NCBI GenBank assembly: GCA_017562135.1
Contig: QEYB01000658.1
Coordinates: forward strand, 1 to 64,000
Source of the DNA: Dipylidium caninum
Lineage: Eukaryota; Platyhelminthes; Cestoda; Cyclophyllidea; Dipylidiidae
Direction of reading: 5' to 3'
DNA: 64,000 nucleotides
In this document: piece by piece, positions 46,622 to 58,645 of the stretch
How positions within the stretch are numbered: position 1 is the stretch's first letter
How the letters are laid out: the number at the start of each line of letters is the position of its first letter
Made by a program: the position numbers and the translations under genes
The notes under the pieces: generated by a model
The model's database searches: none
What the model saw: the letters and a program-made list of their open reading frames with translations, nothing else
Told to the model about the DNA's origin: nothing

Positions 46622-48152
46622 CGGACTGGTTCCTTCCCCCTCACTCACCCCTTGCGCTACACCACCGACTCTGCGTGATGGGGAGCGAACACTGGCGAGA
46701 TAGGAAAGTAGGATGGCGACGAGTGGTCTGGTGAAGAGCGAGTTCATTGCATACACTGTGCGAGCCGCGGATGGTGACAGGTCGGCAGGAGCCGGCGGTG
46801 GGTGGCTGTGGGTGGCTGAGAGTGAATGTGGGTGGAGGAGGAGCTTCCACCGTCACTCCTGCCCCACCGTCAGAGCACAAGGGTGGTGTGTGTGTGTGTG
46901 TGTATGTGTGTATGTGTGTGTTCGAATATGTGGGGACAGGAGGCTGAGCTCTTGGCTCCGTGCTCTCGTGGCCCCCATGTTCGAGGTGGCTTGAGGCTGC
47001 AGTCAGGCCGCGAGCCACTTCTGTCTGGCAGATGATAGACATGAGAACACGGACTGCCAACTACCCCTCCGGTCTCCCACGTCGCGACAAGGCTACAAAT
47101 TGAATGAGCTGCGGTCTGCTGAATCGAGGGCACAAAAGGCGAGATTGAGGCCAACGAAGACAATGTTGCAACAGACTTCTCACGCCACCATCGCCGCACC
47201 AACCTTGTCCTCTTGCACAACGCCTTGACAGCCCCATTTCTTGCCTTTCTTCCTCTCCCTCTCCCTCTTCTTCTTCTCTTCACCCTCCACCCACCACGTC
47301 TCAGTGGAGGAGGTCGCCCACTTGCTGACTTGCCACGAGGCGATTGAGCTGGTCTCCTCCGCCACGTCGCCCACGATGAGTTGATTGGCGTTTCTTGCCC
47401 TCCTCCACACAGTTGTTTGCTGACATCTTCCGAGTGTTTGCGTGCACTCGACCATCACGACTGGACGGTGGAGTGGGTGGAGTGGGTGGGTGGGTGGGTG
47501 AATGGGGAGACGGAAGGCGCCCTTAGAGCGGCACGCCGACTCTCCTCCTCGTCCCCTCAGCACCAGACGCCTGCGTCAGTGGACTCGGAATGGCTGTGCG
47601 AGTTGGCCTCCCTTGGGTCTGTGAGGCGAGTGCGGTCAGTCGGTTGGTCGATCGGTGGGTAGCTTGGTCGGTCAGCCGAATAATCGTTCGGTCGGTTTGG
47701 TCGATCAGTCGGTCGGCCAGTCAATCGGTGTGAATGTGTGAATGTGTGGGTGGGTGGGTGAATGGGTGGGTGACTGGGTGGGTGGATGATGGAAAAATAG
47801 AAAGCGAAGGAGTCTCGTGCAACTGTCGCCTACCTGCCAATTACGCGATGGGTGGAGTTATTACCGATTGGAAAGGGACGGGTCAGACATCGGCTCGGTG
47901 TCCCAGTGGTTTTACGCTCTGTGACGAAATGGGCTTCTATCAAGTTCCCCTGCGGGCCGTTCACGGCAAAAGCCCGTCACAACCTCCCACGCTTCTTTGC
48001 ACTGAAGACGCCCAGTGGCTCTGCTGCTCGTAAACACTTTTGTGAGTTACCAGCTCGCACGACGCCGTCGAGCGCAGGCTTTTCGTTTGCGTTATTCTTT
48101 CACCAACTGCGAACGGTCCGAGTCGTAGGCTCATCCAAGCTGTTGGTGTGCA

Positions 48153-48480
48153 ATGAGTTCCGCTCCGATTGCATCTTTAAACATTCACCGAAGAACAAAT
48201 TCTCGAGCCGCTACTCCCCACCTCCCTGCCGACTTCTCCTCCGCCTTCCCCTCCACCTCCGCCTCCGCCTCCGCCTCCCCCTTCCCTCCTCCCCCTCCAC
48301 GTCCTCCTCTTCACCAAACGGGCTGTGCACTTCCTTGCCAGAATTACCGGTATCGCAAAAAGCACAGTGAATTTTGTTTTCATCGCGTTCCACATCTGCC
48401 GCGAAAGACTTTCCCCAGCCTGGAATCGCCTTCGTCTGCGGTGTCGTAATGCGGGTGGGCGAATTAATAACTTGGGAAAT
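48153..48480 (+). pseudogene. Family H Kunitz-like remnant
   Basis: One frame reads GCALPCQNYRYRKKHSEFCF, like Cys2...YxY...Cys3; the next frame continues HICRERLSPAWNRLRLRC, like Cys4...Cys5. The distances between the cysteine codons are close to Kunitz spacing but differ by amounts not divisible by three, so at least two frameshifts separate the pieces. A proline/alanine-rich CCGCCT repeat precedes the motif. The inverted copy is at 10256-10582. Confidence 0.45.
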
Positions 48481-48905
48481 TTGCGCATTGGTGGACACCT
48501 CAAAGTGACGAGAGACGCTCCCCGTCGCGTTTCTGCTCCGATTGTAGCGACATAACAGAGAGTGGAGGATTTGCACCTGTGAAGGGACATTCAACATCGC
48601 CTCTCCGTCGTGCGTGTCGCCCGCGACGACAGCAGTTCTCAACTCTCACCGCCTCGCATTTGGCAGTCAGTTTCTCCACGTGAGTCGGGATAACTGCATT
48701 AACGCCAACACGTCCACTGGCAGGAGGAGAAGCTACGCGACGAGACTGAGGCCAACCAAGGCGGTGGCGAAGCAGGACAACACGCGCCACGTCAACATCG
48801 CCACATCGAAGGTGTTCTCGTGCACAGCCCTTTGGTAGCCTCATTTCTCCCCATTCTGCAAACAAAACAACTCTCACCTCGACCCAGTCCACCTGCAAAA
48901 CACTG

Positions 48906-48941
<36 letters not shown>

Positions 48942-49163
48942 AATTTGACCTGCAGTGTGGCGAATGCGCTCACTTCACCTGCCGCGGTTGCGAGGGCCAC
49001 GAGAACCGAATAAGCAGTGAAAGGCCCTCTCCGGCTGCACGGGGCAGGATTTCTTCCTACCGAAGAAGAATGGCGGCTGCTTTGTCCCTGAGGGAAATGA
49101 GCTCAAATAACGACAATACAATCCCATCGCGCATCTGGTATGTTTGGAGCCATTCCTTGCCCC

Positions 49164-49181
49164 AATCACGTATATGTGTCG
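49164..49181. promoter_or_regulatory. 18-bp palindrome, class d, eroded
   Basis: AATCACGTATATGTGTCG. Confidence 0.6.
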
Positions 49182-49229
49182 ACAGCTGATTGCTTTGACC
49201 ACCTTGCGTCGAATGCTTCACAACCGAAG

Positions 49230-49440
49230 TGCACCCAGTCGAGAAGGGGCAATGAGCGGACGGTGCGCGACAAAGGGAGGAGATGGTTGTCGAGGAGCTT
49301 CGAGAGGCTGCGACTTACAGGCGGCGTGCGCATGCTCCTCCTTTTGTAGACGCTTCTGCGTGTGGAGAGTGCGATGCACGCAATGCCACGGATGTGGGAC
49401 AGGGTCGAGGTCAGTGTCGACGTCTGTTTAATGGAAGGTG
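49230..49440 (-). pseudogene. Family A promoter joined to unit G
   Basis: Second case of the junction described at 24010-24330, with TACAAAAG at about 49,341-49,348 and no signal-peptide exon. Confidence 0.68.
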
Positions 49441-50416
49441 AGAAATGAGGCTACCGAAGGGTTGTGCAAGCACGCGATCACGTTTGACGGAGGTGAGACG
49501 CGTCGTTTGTTCACCAACGAGAAAGCACGAAAGAGCTCCGTCGACGATTGCCACCAAATCCTTCTTGTCCATCCCGTGACAGTGTTGCAGAACACTGCTT
49601 TTGTGCTGCTACTGCCGGTCGTCATGAGCAGACGATGGAGATCGGTGAGCGCAAGCTCACTGGAGGAGATGGCCAACACTTCAGCGAATGGAATGGATAC
49701 GAGGCTAACGCTGCCTCGGACGCCGTGGCCACCGTGGCCACCGTGGAGCGAGTAAACTAACGCCTCCCCCTGGTCTGCTGACGAAAGAGAGTGCAAAAAA
49801 GGAAATAATTAATGGACACGTCGGTCAAGTGGGTGGTTGCTTGTCGTCGAACCAATCGCTCTATCAAGCGATTGTTGCTTCCCACGAGCCACACTGACAT
49901 TAATCGCCGCTCCACCGCCCTTCGTCCCTCGGTTCCTGCCTTCTCCCGCCCTTCCTCGCGCCCTTCCTCGCGCCCTCCCGCACTCACGACGGCAGCCGAA
50001 GTCGCACGTCAGTGGCGAAGAGGGCGAGTCGTGTGATCGGTGCTGTCACACGCCATACACTCGCCCTCCTGTGGCCGCTTCGGTGTGCTGGCAGACTACT
50101 GCCAATTTCTTTTCCATTGCTTCATTTAATGCTCCCTTCGTCCATTCCTCATGGCGCCGAGTGGAGTCCATTTCACCGGCCAGCAAGCGGTTTAGAATGA
50201 GACTTCACAGCTGAAGCACGAGTGAATGCGGCTGTCGTCTCACATTCGTGGGTTAGTTTAATGAGCCAGCAAGTCATCAGTTCTGCCAACAGCTTGGCTC
50301 TCTGATGAGCTGTCTTTCCTACCTCTTCAGCGAGGGTCTCAGCTTTTCGTCGTCGCTCCTCGTCGTTGCTCCTCTCAAAGTCGCCGTCTCGAGGAGTTGG
50401 TGCCTCACTTGTGAAG

Positions 50417-50434
50417 CGTCACATATACGTGACG
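50417..50434. promoter_or_regulatory. 18-bp palindrome, class a
   Basis: CGTCACATATACGTGACG. Confidence 0.75.
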
Positions 50435-50698
50435 ACAGGGAGGTGACAATGACAGGAGACACGCAGGACGGGCAAGAGGAGTCAATAGTCTCGAAGACGA
50501 GACGAGGCGAGACGGGGCGAGACGAAGCGATGTGGAAATCGACTTTGTGGATAAGTTGAAGCATCACTTTCTTCCTCAGCGAATAACTCTAACCACGATT
50601 CCAACCGAAGACTGGCCGTTTTGTAAGGAAAGGGGCGAAGGGCCTAAGTGAGAATTCCGTCTCATGATATTTTGACAGTCGTGAATTACGTATTGCGC

Positions 50699-50716
50699 TG
50701 TCACATATGTGTGACA
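50699..50716. promoter_or_regulatory. 18-bp palindrome, class c
   Basis: TGTCACATATGTGTGACA; only 265 bp from a class a copy, at a join of two units. Confidence 0.7.
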
Positions 50717-51555
50717 CAGAGGAGTGCAATGTGCGAAGTGGGGAAAATTGTATGAAAGCGCATACACTGGTGGCGGAGGTCGTACTTCCGCCTCCACAGT
50801 CTCTCTCCTGTCCTCCCTTCCCCCCGCCCCCCTTATTTTGCTTGAAAGGAACATTTCTCACGTATGTACAAAGTGATAAAACGGAGAGGAGAATTTGTTC
50901 CTCGTCCAACCGGTTGCACCACACGCGCTCTGCGCTTCAGCCGGCTTCAGCCGGGTCTGCGAGGCCTCACGGATTGGTGGTGTGTCACTTATTCGATCCG
51001 CTCTCTGTGTGTGTGTGTGTGTGCGCGTGGCAGATCGACGCAGCCAAGACGAAGATTTGTTGACCGACCCGTGTGTGGAGCGACCGTCGGCGTCTGACGA
51101 TAAAACAGCATTCCTGAGTAAATGTGGTCGGCGGAGAGATAGATTCAATTTAGGGATTTGGCAGCCCCTGCCGTCGGAGGGATTGTCGACAAATATTACG
51201 AAACTCACCACCGCATCGAGACACGAGCGACTTACGAACTGGTGGTGGGGCAAGCGAACGGAGGCTAATGCAATTCGCCTGCCCTCAACGGCTACCTCTC
51301 GTGTGTGTGAGAAGACGACAAAGTGAATGCTGAGCCGTCTCCTCAATCGAAGGCACGAAAAGACAAGACTGAGGCCAACGAAGACGGTGTTGCCACAGAA
51401 TCCTCACACCATCATCGCCCCACCAACCTTGTTCCCTTGCACAACGCTTTGGTTGCCGCTCATGTGTCAATCTGTCACTCCTTCAGGGCGTGTGACCCCT
51501 CTCTGCTTATTCCTAATTCTACATGAAATTGGGAGAAGAAGAAGAAAAGAGCCGA

Positions 51556-51573
51556 CGTCACATATACGTGACG
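51556..51573. promoter_or_regulatory. 18-bp palindrome, class b
   Basis: CGTCACATATACGTGACG. Confidence 0.75.
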
Positions 51574-52528
51574 AGGGGAGCGGGGCACTGTGGGCTCCCC
51601 CGACGGCGGAGTGATGGAGCAGACGAGAAGAAGATGCGATGTAGAAATCATCTGTGTGTGGGGAGGCTGGTGCGTTTCTCTCCATCATGTGGGAAGCATG
51701 TGGAGGCAACTTGTGGAGAGGCAGGAGAACGCGGCCTGCTGCCATTCACAGGCGTCTGTGGAGGAGTGAAAATGTTGTTGCAATACGACAAGGTTGGTGG
51801 GGCCATGATGTTGTGGAAAGGCACATTCTGTGCTCCTCCTCGTAGAGACGCTTCTGCACGCATGAGGCGCATGAGGCGCATGAGGCGCATGAGGCGCATG
51901 AGCGACGCGCGCAGAGCGTTGGCGGTGCGGCCGGACCGGCGGAGGTTGACGAGGAAAGGGGCCAAATGAGGCTGCCAAGGCGTCGTGGACGAGAACAAGC
52001 TTGGTGGGCGGTGTGGTCTTCACAGATCTACTGCAACGTCGCCTCCATTTCCCTTCGTCCTCTTTCGGTTTTGCTCTCGACTCAGCAAGCAGCTCATCTG
52101 TCGGTTTGTCATTATTTGAGGAACGCGTGCGGCGTAGTCTTTTTCGTGTTTGAGATGCGTAGCCCCACGGTGGCACGTCCGTCGCCAAAGCGGTGGACGC
52201 GGGCGTGCGGAGGCATAGAGGACGAAACGCGATCTGTGCATGCTTCCACCAGCATTGGCGGCGTTCCACGTCCTCACCGAGTCGACTGACTGAGTGGAAG
52301 GCACTTCGTATCGAACTGCAACCGCACCATAGCCGAAGATCCGAAAACGTGCGATCGGCCACCACGCGGGCCACTCCGAGAGGGGTAAAATTGCCCACTT
52401 GACGGTGGGTGGACATTGCGGGGAGAGAAGAAGGGAGGCTGCTGGTCGCCACTCCTCCTCCTCTTCCTCCTCCTCCTCCTCCACATCCACAACCACAACC
52501 ACATGACTTGCTTGCCACATTCGGCGTC

Positions 52529-52660
52529 TTACCACGCCGGCGATTGTGGACACACCCACTCAAATTGAAATGAGCCACACTTGTGGCTCTTCGTGCCCCA
52601 CCTCCTCCCCATCCACCTGCGAGTCGAACAATTGTCGAAGAGGCAACTTCCGAGCAACAT
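52529..52660 (-). pseudogene. Family L Kunitz-like fragment
   Basis: A 43-residue frame contains C-LFDN-C, RWGTKSHKC and GSFQFEWVC; Trp, Cys3, the aromatic positions and Cys4 align with family B (WGYDKHTKKC, ILFNWTGC). A second frame continues SGCVHNRRRGK. The copy at about 12,770-12,830 has lost ~90 bp here. It lies 250 bp upstream of unit sequence with 9-bp repeats; no promoter seen. Confidence 0.45.
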
Positions 52661-52777
52661 CTTCCATTCATCACCCGCGGCAATGGGCTCCGTGGGCAGT
52701 CGGTGGGAAGGCGGGAGGGCGGGAGGGCGGGAGGAGGCGGTAAGGAGGCGGTGGGGAGACGGGCAGGCAGATGTCAG

Positions 52778-54299
52778 TCAGAAGTAATAACCGAACACGC
52801 CATGGCAGGCGTTGACGCAGTCGGAGTACTTGGCAAAGCGGTTCCTGTTGCCGGCGCAGCCGCCGTAGAGGAAGCTCACGCACTTGTTCTTGGCGTAGTC
52901 GAAGGCCCACGAGTAGATTCGTCGGTTGCAGGGCCCCTTCACGATTGGCAGTTTGCACAGGCTCGTGTCACCTGGGAACACAGTGGGACAAGGCGTGAGA
53001 CGCGCGAAGTCGCGAGAGACGTGGGAGAAGTGAGGGGCGTGGGAGACGTGGAAGGCGTGAGTGCCTTGAGCCCACGCCGGACTCAGTGGTGTCAGCGGCG
53101 GAAGCTCGCTTCGCAGGAGGAGGCGAAAGAGGCGGAGAGGCGGAAGAGGATATCGGCTGGCAGGAGATTGGCAGTGTCGTTGGCATTGGCGAAGGCACTG
53201 ACGTGTTCGTCGACGTCGTCCAAAGACATGCATCTTCGCCCTGATCGAAAAGAGGCAATGACGCCAAACACGTCTCCTCATTAGTCTCCCGTGACAACTC
53301 GTCCACCCTCCTGTCACCCGGTCTGGTCGTCGACCACCCCTCAGAGCTTGAACCAACTTCGCGCATTCCACGTCGCCCTCGCCAGCCGCGTCGTGAAGTC
53401 GTTGAGCAGACGACGCCGTGGTGGTGAGCCAAAGGTTAGAGGAGATGCCTCCTTACGAGGCAGGCCGCCTTCTTTCACCCATCTCTTCCACCCTCCGTCT
53501 CCCCGTCCGCCTCCCCGTCCGCCTGCCCGCCCGCCTGCGCGCCCCCCAAGCGAGTGTTACCGTTCGAAGCAGTCGTCGATGAATGACAGGTAATTTTGTC
53601 ACTGAGGAATAATTTGTTGACAACGACGAAGAATGAGGTGGTTTGGTTGGGTGTGTGAGTGGCTGAGTGAGTGGAGGTGATTGAGCTCCACCGTGCCTCT
53701 TCCTCCACCTCCTCCCACCGACGTTTCGTCACCTCGACGAAGCGAGGGTGCGGGTGGGGAGGGTGGGGCGGGATGCAGCTTCATGGCTACTCGAGTGCTT
53801 ACCCGGACAAGCCCTTCTGCAGTGCTGCCTGGTGAGGAACTGGTTGGAGTTGCCTTTGCAACCGGTGAAGATGAATCGCACGCATCTCTGCAAGTGGCGG
53901 TCGTAGGCCCACAGGCGGATGGGCAAGTGGCAGTTGCCCGGTGCGATGGGCTCAATGCAGGGGTTGTAGGCGTCTGGGGAGGGGAGTGGGCGCACGCTTA
54001 GACGCATGGATGGATGGAGGATGGATGAACGGATGAATGGATGAACGGATGAATGGATAGTTGGATTCAAGCAGGAAGGAAGGAATGAAGGAAGGAAGGA
54101 ATGAAGGAAGGAAGGAAGTGAGGAAGGAAAAAAGGAAGGAAGGAAGGAAGGGAGGAAGGAAGGAAGGACGGAGAGTGTGAGGGAGGATGGGAGGAAGGCG
54201 GAAGGAGAATGTGAGGAAGGCAGGCAATGGAGACTTGCCATCGTCACAAAGGACGAAGCCGACGACGGCTGCGAGGAGGCACGAGAGGCGGAGGTTCAT
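52778..54299 (-). CDS. Secreted protein with two Kunitz domains (family K), three exons
   Basis: Exons, read on the minus strand: 54239-54299, 53803-53973, 52778-52971; spliced length 426 bp, 141 residues. Exon 1 encodes a signal peptide (MNLRLSCLLAAVVGFVLC). Exon 2 encodes Kunitz domain 1 with spacing C-8-C-15-C-7-C-12-C-3-C and motifs LWAYD and FTGCKGNSNQF. Exon 3 encodes domain 2 with exactly the same spacing and motifs SWAFDY and LYGGCAGNRNRF, then a short aromatic tail and TGA. Both introns are phase 1 and the joined frame stays open, with a short PGDTSL linker. Intron 1 (265 bp) has a GC donor (G|GCAAGT); intron 2 (831 bp) uses GTAAGC. The residues after Cys2 (the usual P1 site) are His and Asn, so classical trypsin inhibition is not expected. 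Role inferred: secreted protease or channel ligand. No TATA box was seen upstream. The two Kunitz exons could be separate genes, but matching phases argue for one. Confidence 0.88.
54072..54170. repeat. GGAA-rich array in intron 1 of family K
   Basis: Mixed GGAA/GGAATGAA units; the truncated copy has a shorter GGAA array at 42914-42951 and GGAT at 42876-42902. Confidence 0.85.
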
Positions 54300-55124
54300 G
54301 GCCAAGTGCTGAGTGTCGAGTGACGAGTGCCAAGTGCCGCGGTCTGACAGGTGGGAGCACACCGAGGCCGCCTCAGGAGGGTGGGTGAGTGGCGTGTGGC
54401 AGCACCGATCACACGACTCGCCCTCTTCGCCACTGACGTGCCACTTCGGCTGCCGTGGTGAGTGCGGGAGGGCGCGAGGAAGGGCGGGTGAAGGCAGGAA
54501 CCGAGGGACGAAGGGCGGTGGAGCGGCGATTAATGTCAGTGTGGCTCGTGGGAAGTAACAATCGCTTCATCGGACTGTTGGCTCGTCGACAAGTAACCAC
54601 CCACTTAACCAACGTGTCCATAAATTATTTCCTTTTTTCCACTCCCTTTCGTCAGCAGACCAGGGGGAGGCGTTAGTTTACTCGCTCCACGGTGGCCACG
54701 GTGACCACGGCGTCCGAGGCAGCGTTAGCCTCGTATCCATTCCATTCGCTGAAGTGTTGGCCATCTCCTCCAGTGTGTTTGCGCTCACCGACCTCTCAAC
54801 GACGACGACGACTCCATCGTCTGCCCATGACGACCGGCAGTAGCAGTAGCAGTAGCAGCACAAAAGCAGTGCTCTGCAACACTGTCACAGGATGGACAAG
54901 AAGGATTTGGTGGCAATCGTCGACGGAGCTCTTCGTGCTTTCTCGTTGGCGAACAAACGACGCGTCTCACCTCCGTCAAACGTGATCGCGTGCTTGCACA
55001 ACCCTTCGGTAGCCTCATTTCTCACCTTCCATTAAACAGACGTCGACACTGACCTCGACCCTGTCCCACATCCGTGGCATTGCGTTCATCGGCCTCTCCA
55101 CAGGCAGAAGCGTCTATAAAGGGA

Positions 55125-55131
55125 GCAGCAT
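55125..55131 (+). promoter_or_regulatory. TATA box, family A intact gene
   Basis: TATAAAG, 114 bp before the ATG. GACCTCGACCCTGTCCCAC at 55051-55069 is the upstream shared element. Confidence 0.82.
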
Positions 55132-55238
55132 CCACAGACTGCCTGCCAGTCGCAGCCTCTCGAAGCTCCTCGACAACCATCTCCTTCTCCGCCTCCACCT
55201 CCGCCTCCACCTCCGCCTCCACCTCCGCCTCTGCAGCA

Positions 55239-55605
55239 ATGAATGGTCTCCACGTCTTTCTTCTTCTCTTCTTCATGTCATCGTGTGCAGTCCGTGTCGC
55301 CGAAGGTGCTTTCCTTGGTAGAATACTGCCAAGTTCTTGTCCATTGCTTCATTAAATGCTCCACTTCTGTGCCCCCTTCAGCCTGTAGTCTGCAGCAGTG
55401 CGTCGCGGAGATTAGGAGCGAGCCCTGCACTGACAACCGCACCACCAAGTGGGCGTATGACCTGCAAAAGGGAGAATGTGTCCAATTGCCTTGCCTCGAT
55501 TGCAAGCGCAGCAAGAACTGCTTCAACAGCCGATCGTCGTGCGAGTATGTGTGCGTGAAGAAGTACGACCTCCCCGGCCTGGAGATGCCTCGGCCGAACA
55601 AATAA
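55239..55605 (+). CDS. Secreted cysteine-rich Kunitz protein, family A, intact copy
   Basis: Exons 55239-55305 and 55382-55605, 76-bp GT-AG intron in phase 1, 96 residues. Exon 1 is a signal peptide beginning MNGLHVFLLLFFMSSCAVR. Exon 2 carries C-8-C-16-C-7-C-12-C-3-C with the motif KWAYDLQKGEC, and a short tail ending RPNK. Three cysteines are extra to the canonical six: one at the mature N-terminus, one in LPCLDC, and one in NCF just before the conserved Phe. In BPTI numbering the last two sit at positions 35 and 44. P1 is Thr. A TATA box lies at 55125-55131 and the acceptor-like CAG ends two bases before the ATG. Function unknown beyond a secreted Kunitz fold. Confidence 0.88.
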
Positions 55606-56878
55606 CTCGCCAATGCAGCCCAACTGGCGCGCGGCACCCGCTTCTCCCACCAAAATAACTCTCTCAGTGTGTGCAAATTTATCAAATGCTTTATTCGCCA
55701 ACTTGCTTCACCACATGGAAGAGAAGGAGTACAAGTCGTGGCTAAGGGGAGTCTGTCACAACGGATGCAGCTCATAATATAAACAAATGAAATGAACTTG
55801 GCTTTCGAGAATAGCAGTAACTTGTTGACCGAACTGGGCGTCTCCCAGTGTAACCAGACGCGTTCGGTGGAGGCGCGCAGATAGCAGCAGGGTAACGCGG
55901 CCATCGGGGTTGGGCAGGGTGTCGAGTCTCAAGCGGTGGCGGACACCAGAATGTCACGAGACACGTAGCCCGACGGCCTTCTTCCTTGGTTGTAAATACT
56001 GCGTGTCGCCGATTGTCCAAATGTCTCAATGTTGAGCTGACGTTGCAGGCGAGCATGAGACGTGGAGGGGACATTTCCGGCTCTGTTTTATCTTGATTCA
56101 CACATCCACGTTCGCCTTTCCCACCCCCCCTCAAACCTCGTGGACCGCCTTCCGAGCGGCTTATCTGGTCGAAGAAACACTTTTCCCCAACGTAAACCTC
56201 TTCTCTCAAGTCAAAAAAAAATAAAATGATGGCCGATTGACTTCTTGCCGAGGGGACAAGCTCACTTGAGCGTGGAAATGCCTCCTTACTTAGACAAGCT
56301 ATCGATACCATCGGAGTTCGCCATGGACACCGCTTCGGTGTTTACGATGCCTGTGGAGGAGTCACCGCATGCTTCGCCATCAGACGCCTTTGCATTGTAA
56401 TTGACGCCACTTTCTGTCGACAGGCTGCCGACTTGTCTGTCACCCGAGGCGGAGCGCGTGGCTCCGTGCTCTCGTGGCCACCATGTTCGGGGCTGTCAAG
56501 ACGCGAGCCACTTCTGTCTGGCAGATGATGGACATGGGGAAACAAGGTGACACAGTGAACGCTGAGCGATCTGCTGAATGGAGGCCACGAAAGACAACAC
56601 TGAGGCCGACGAAGACGATGTTGCAGCAGACTTCTCACGCCGTCATGGCCCCACCCACCTTGTCGTATTGCAACAACATTTTCACTCCCCCACAGACGCC
56701 TGTGAATGGCAGCAGGCCGCGTTCTCCTGCCTCTCCACAAGTTGCCTCCACATGCTTCCCACATGATGGAGAGAAACGCACCAGCCTCCCCACACACAGA
56801 TGATTTCTACATCGCATCTTCTTCTCGTCTGCTCCATCATCTCCGCCGTCGGGGGAGGCCACAGTGCCCCGCTCCCCT

Positions 56879-56896
56879 CGTCACGTATATGTGACG
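56879..56896. promoter_or_regulatory. 18-bp palindrome, class b
   Basis: CGTCACGTATATGTGACG. Confidence 0.75.
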
Positions 56897-57712
56897 TCGG
56901 CTCTTTTCTTCTTCTTCTCCCAATTTCATGTAGAATTAGGAATAAGCAGAGAGGGGTCACACGCCCTGAAGGAGTGACAGATTGACACATGAGCGGCAAC
57001 CAAAGCGTTGTGCAAGGGGACAAGGTTGGTGGGGCGATGATGGTGTGAGGATTCTGTGGCAACACCGTCTTCGTTGGCCTCAGTCTTGTCTTTCGTGCCT
57101 TCGATTGAGGAGACGGCTCAGCATTCACTTTGTCGTCTTCTCACACACACGAGAGGTAGCCGTTGAGGCAGGCGAATTGCATTAGCCTCCGTTCGCTTGC
57201 CCCACCACCAGTTCGTAGTCGCTCGTGTCTCGATGCGGTGGTGAGTTTCGTAATATTTGTCGACAATCCCTCCGACGGCAGGGGCTGCCAAATCCCTAAA
57301 TTGAATCTATCTCTCCGCCGACCACATTTACTCAGGAATGCTGTTTATCGTCAGACGCCGACGGTCGCTCCACACACGGGTCGGTCAACAAATCTTCGTC
57401 TTGGCTGCGTCGATCTGCCACGCGCACACACACACACACACAGAGAGCGGATCGAATAAGTGACACACCACCAATCCGTGAGGCCTCGCAGACCCGGCTG
57501 AAGCCGGCTGAAGCGCAGAGCGCGTGTGGTGCAACCGGTTGGACGAGGAACAAATTCTCCTCTCCGTTTTATCACTTTGTACATACGTGAGAAATGTTCC
57601 CTTCAAGCAAAATAAGGATAGGAGAGAGACCATGGAAGCGGAAGTACGACCTCGGCCACCAGTGTATGCGCTTTCATACAATTTTCCCCACTTCGCACAT
57701 TGCACTCCTCTG

Positions 57713-57730
57713 TGTCACACATATGTGACA
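57713..57730. promoter_or_regulatory. 18-bp palindrome, class c
   Basis: TGTCACACATATGTGACA. Confidence 0.7.
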
Positions 57731-58645
57731 CGCGCAATACGTAATTCACGACTGTCAAAATATCATGAGACGGAATTCCCACTTAGGCCCTTCGCCCCTT
57801 TCCCTACACAACGGCCAGTCTTCGGTTGGAATCGTGCAATGTCAGGCATTATTGAGACGGTTCTCGTGCCGAGTTTCCCTCAACGCAGCCACAGGGAGGC
57901 GGAGGCACCGACCCTCGACCGACAAATGCGACCGCAACCGCCGCCAGAAGACCATCTTCTTGCTGTGTAGCTCATGCAGGGACTTGTGTTTTGTCCGCCG
58001 ACCTTTCATTTAGCAACAAATTTTGTCCTTTAGTCGTGTGCTCTTGTTCTCACTGCAAGTTAAAATTGGAAGAAAGAGACGTGCACCTCAAACAGGCGAC
58101 GATGAATCGCAAGCGAAAAGGACGTTATGTGCAGCGCATGGGAATGGCGCCTCGAAGAAGGAAAGTCAGTGTCGTCAAAGGTGGTCTTCCACATTGCGAA
58201 ACGTGTCCGATGCTGTGGTCGTCGTCCAGTTGAAGTTGGTGAGGCCCACGTCGAGCGCATCGTCAGAGCGCAACACGCGACGGTGCAGAATTACTCTGAT
58301 GCCAACATTGAATGGAAATGGGGAAACACACGCTTGTCTACGTCGACATACTCAACGGATCTTTGGATTTCCGGGGAGCTCAAGAAAATTCTTTGGGGAC
58401 AACGGTTTAGCATGATTGTGCTGCAGTCTCATTCATTTCCTCGACTCAGTCCACCTGCAAAAACAACGTCGGTGTGTGAAAATTTGACCTACGGTGGGCG
58501 ACTGCCCTCACATCACCAGCCGCAGTTCCGAGTGCAACGGGACCCGTAAAAGTGCTCTTTTCTACCATGGTAGTTCCACGCTTCCCATCTGTCGACTGTC
58601 TTGTACAACTGAAAAGACCACACGGTCGATCCAAATTCCCTGTAG

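Noticed and set aside
51685..52683. 332-residue minus-strand ORF
   Set aside because: It runs across repeat units R1, the 9-bp repeat and unit L in one frame, with low-complexity His/Ala/Pro and Gly/Cys runs. The matching region at 11823-12854 gives a different ORF.
52583..53284. 233-residue plus-strand ORF
   Set aside because: Antisense to the second Kunitz exon of the two-domain gene, whose codon pattern is clearly on the minus strand.
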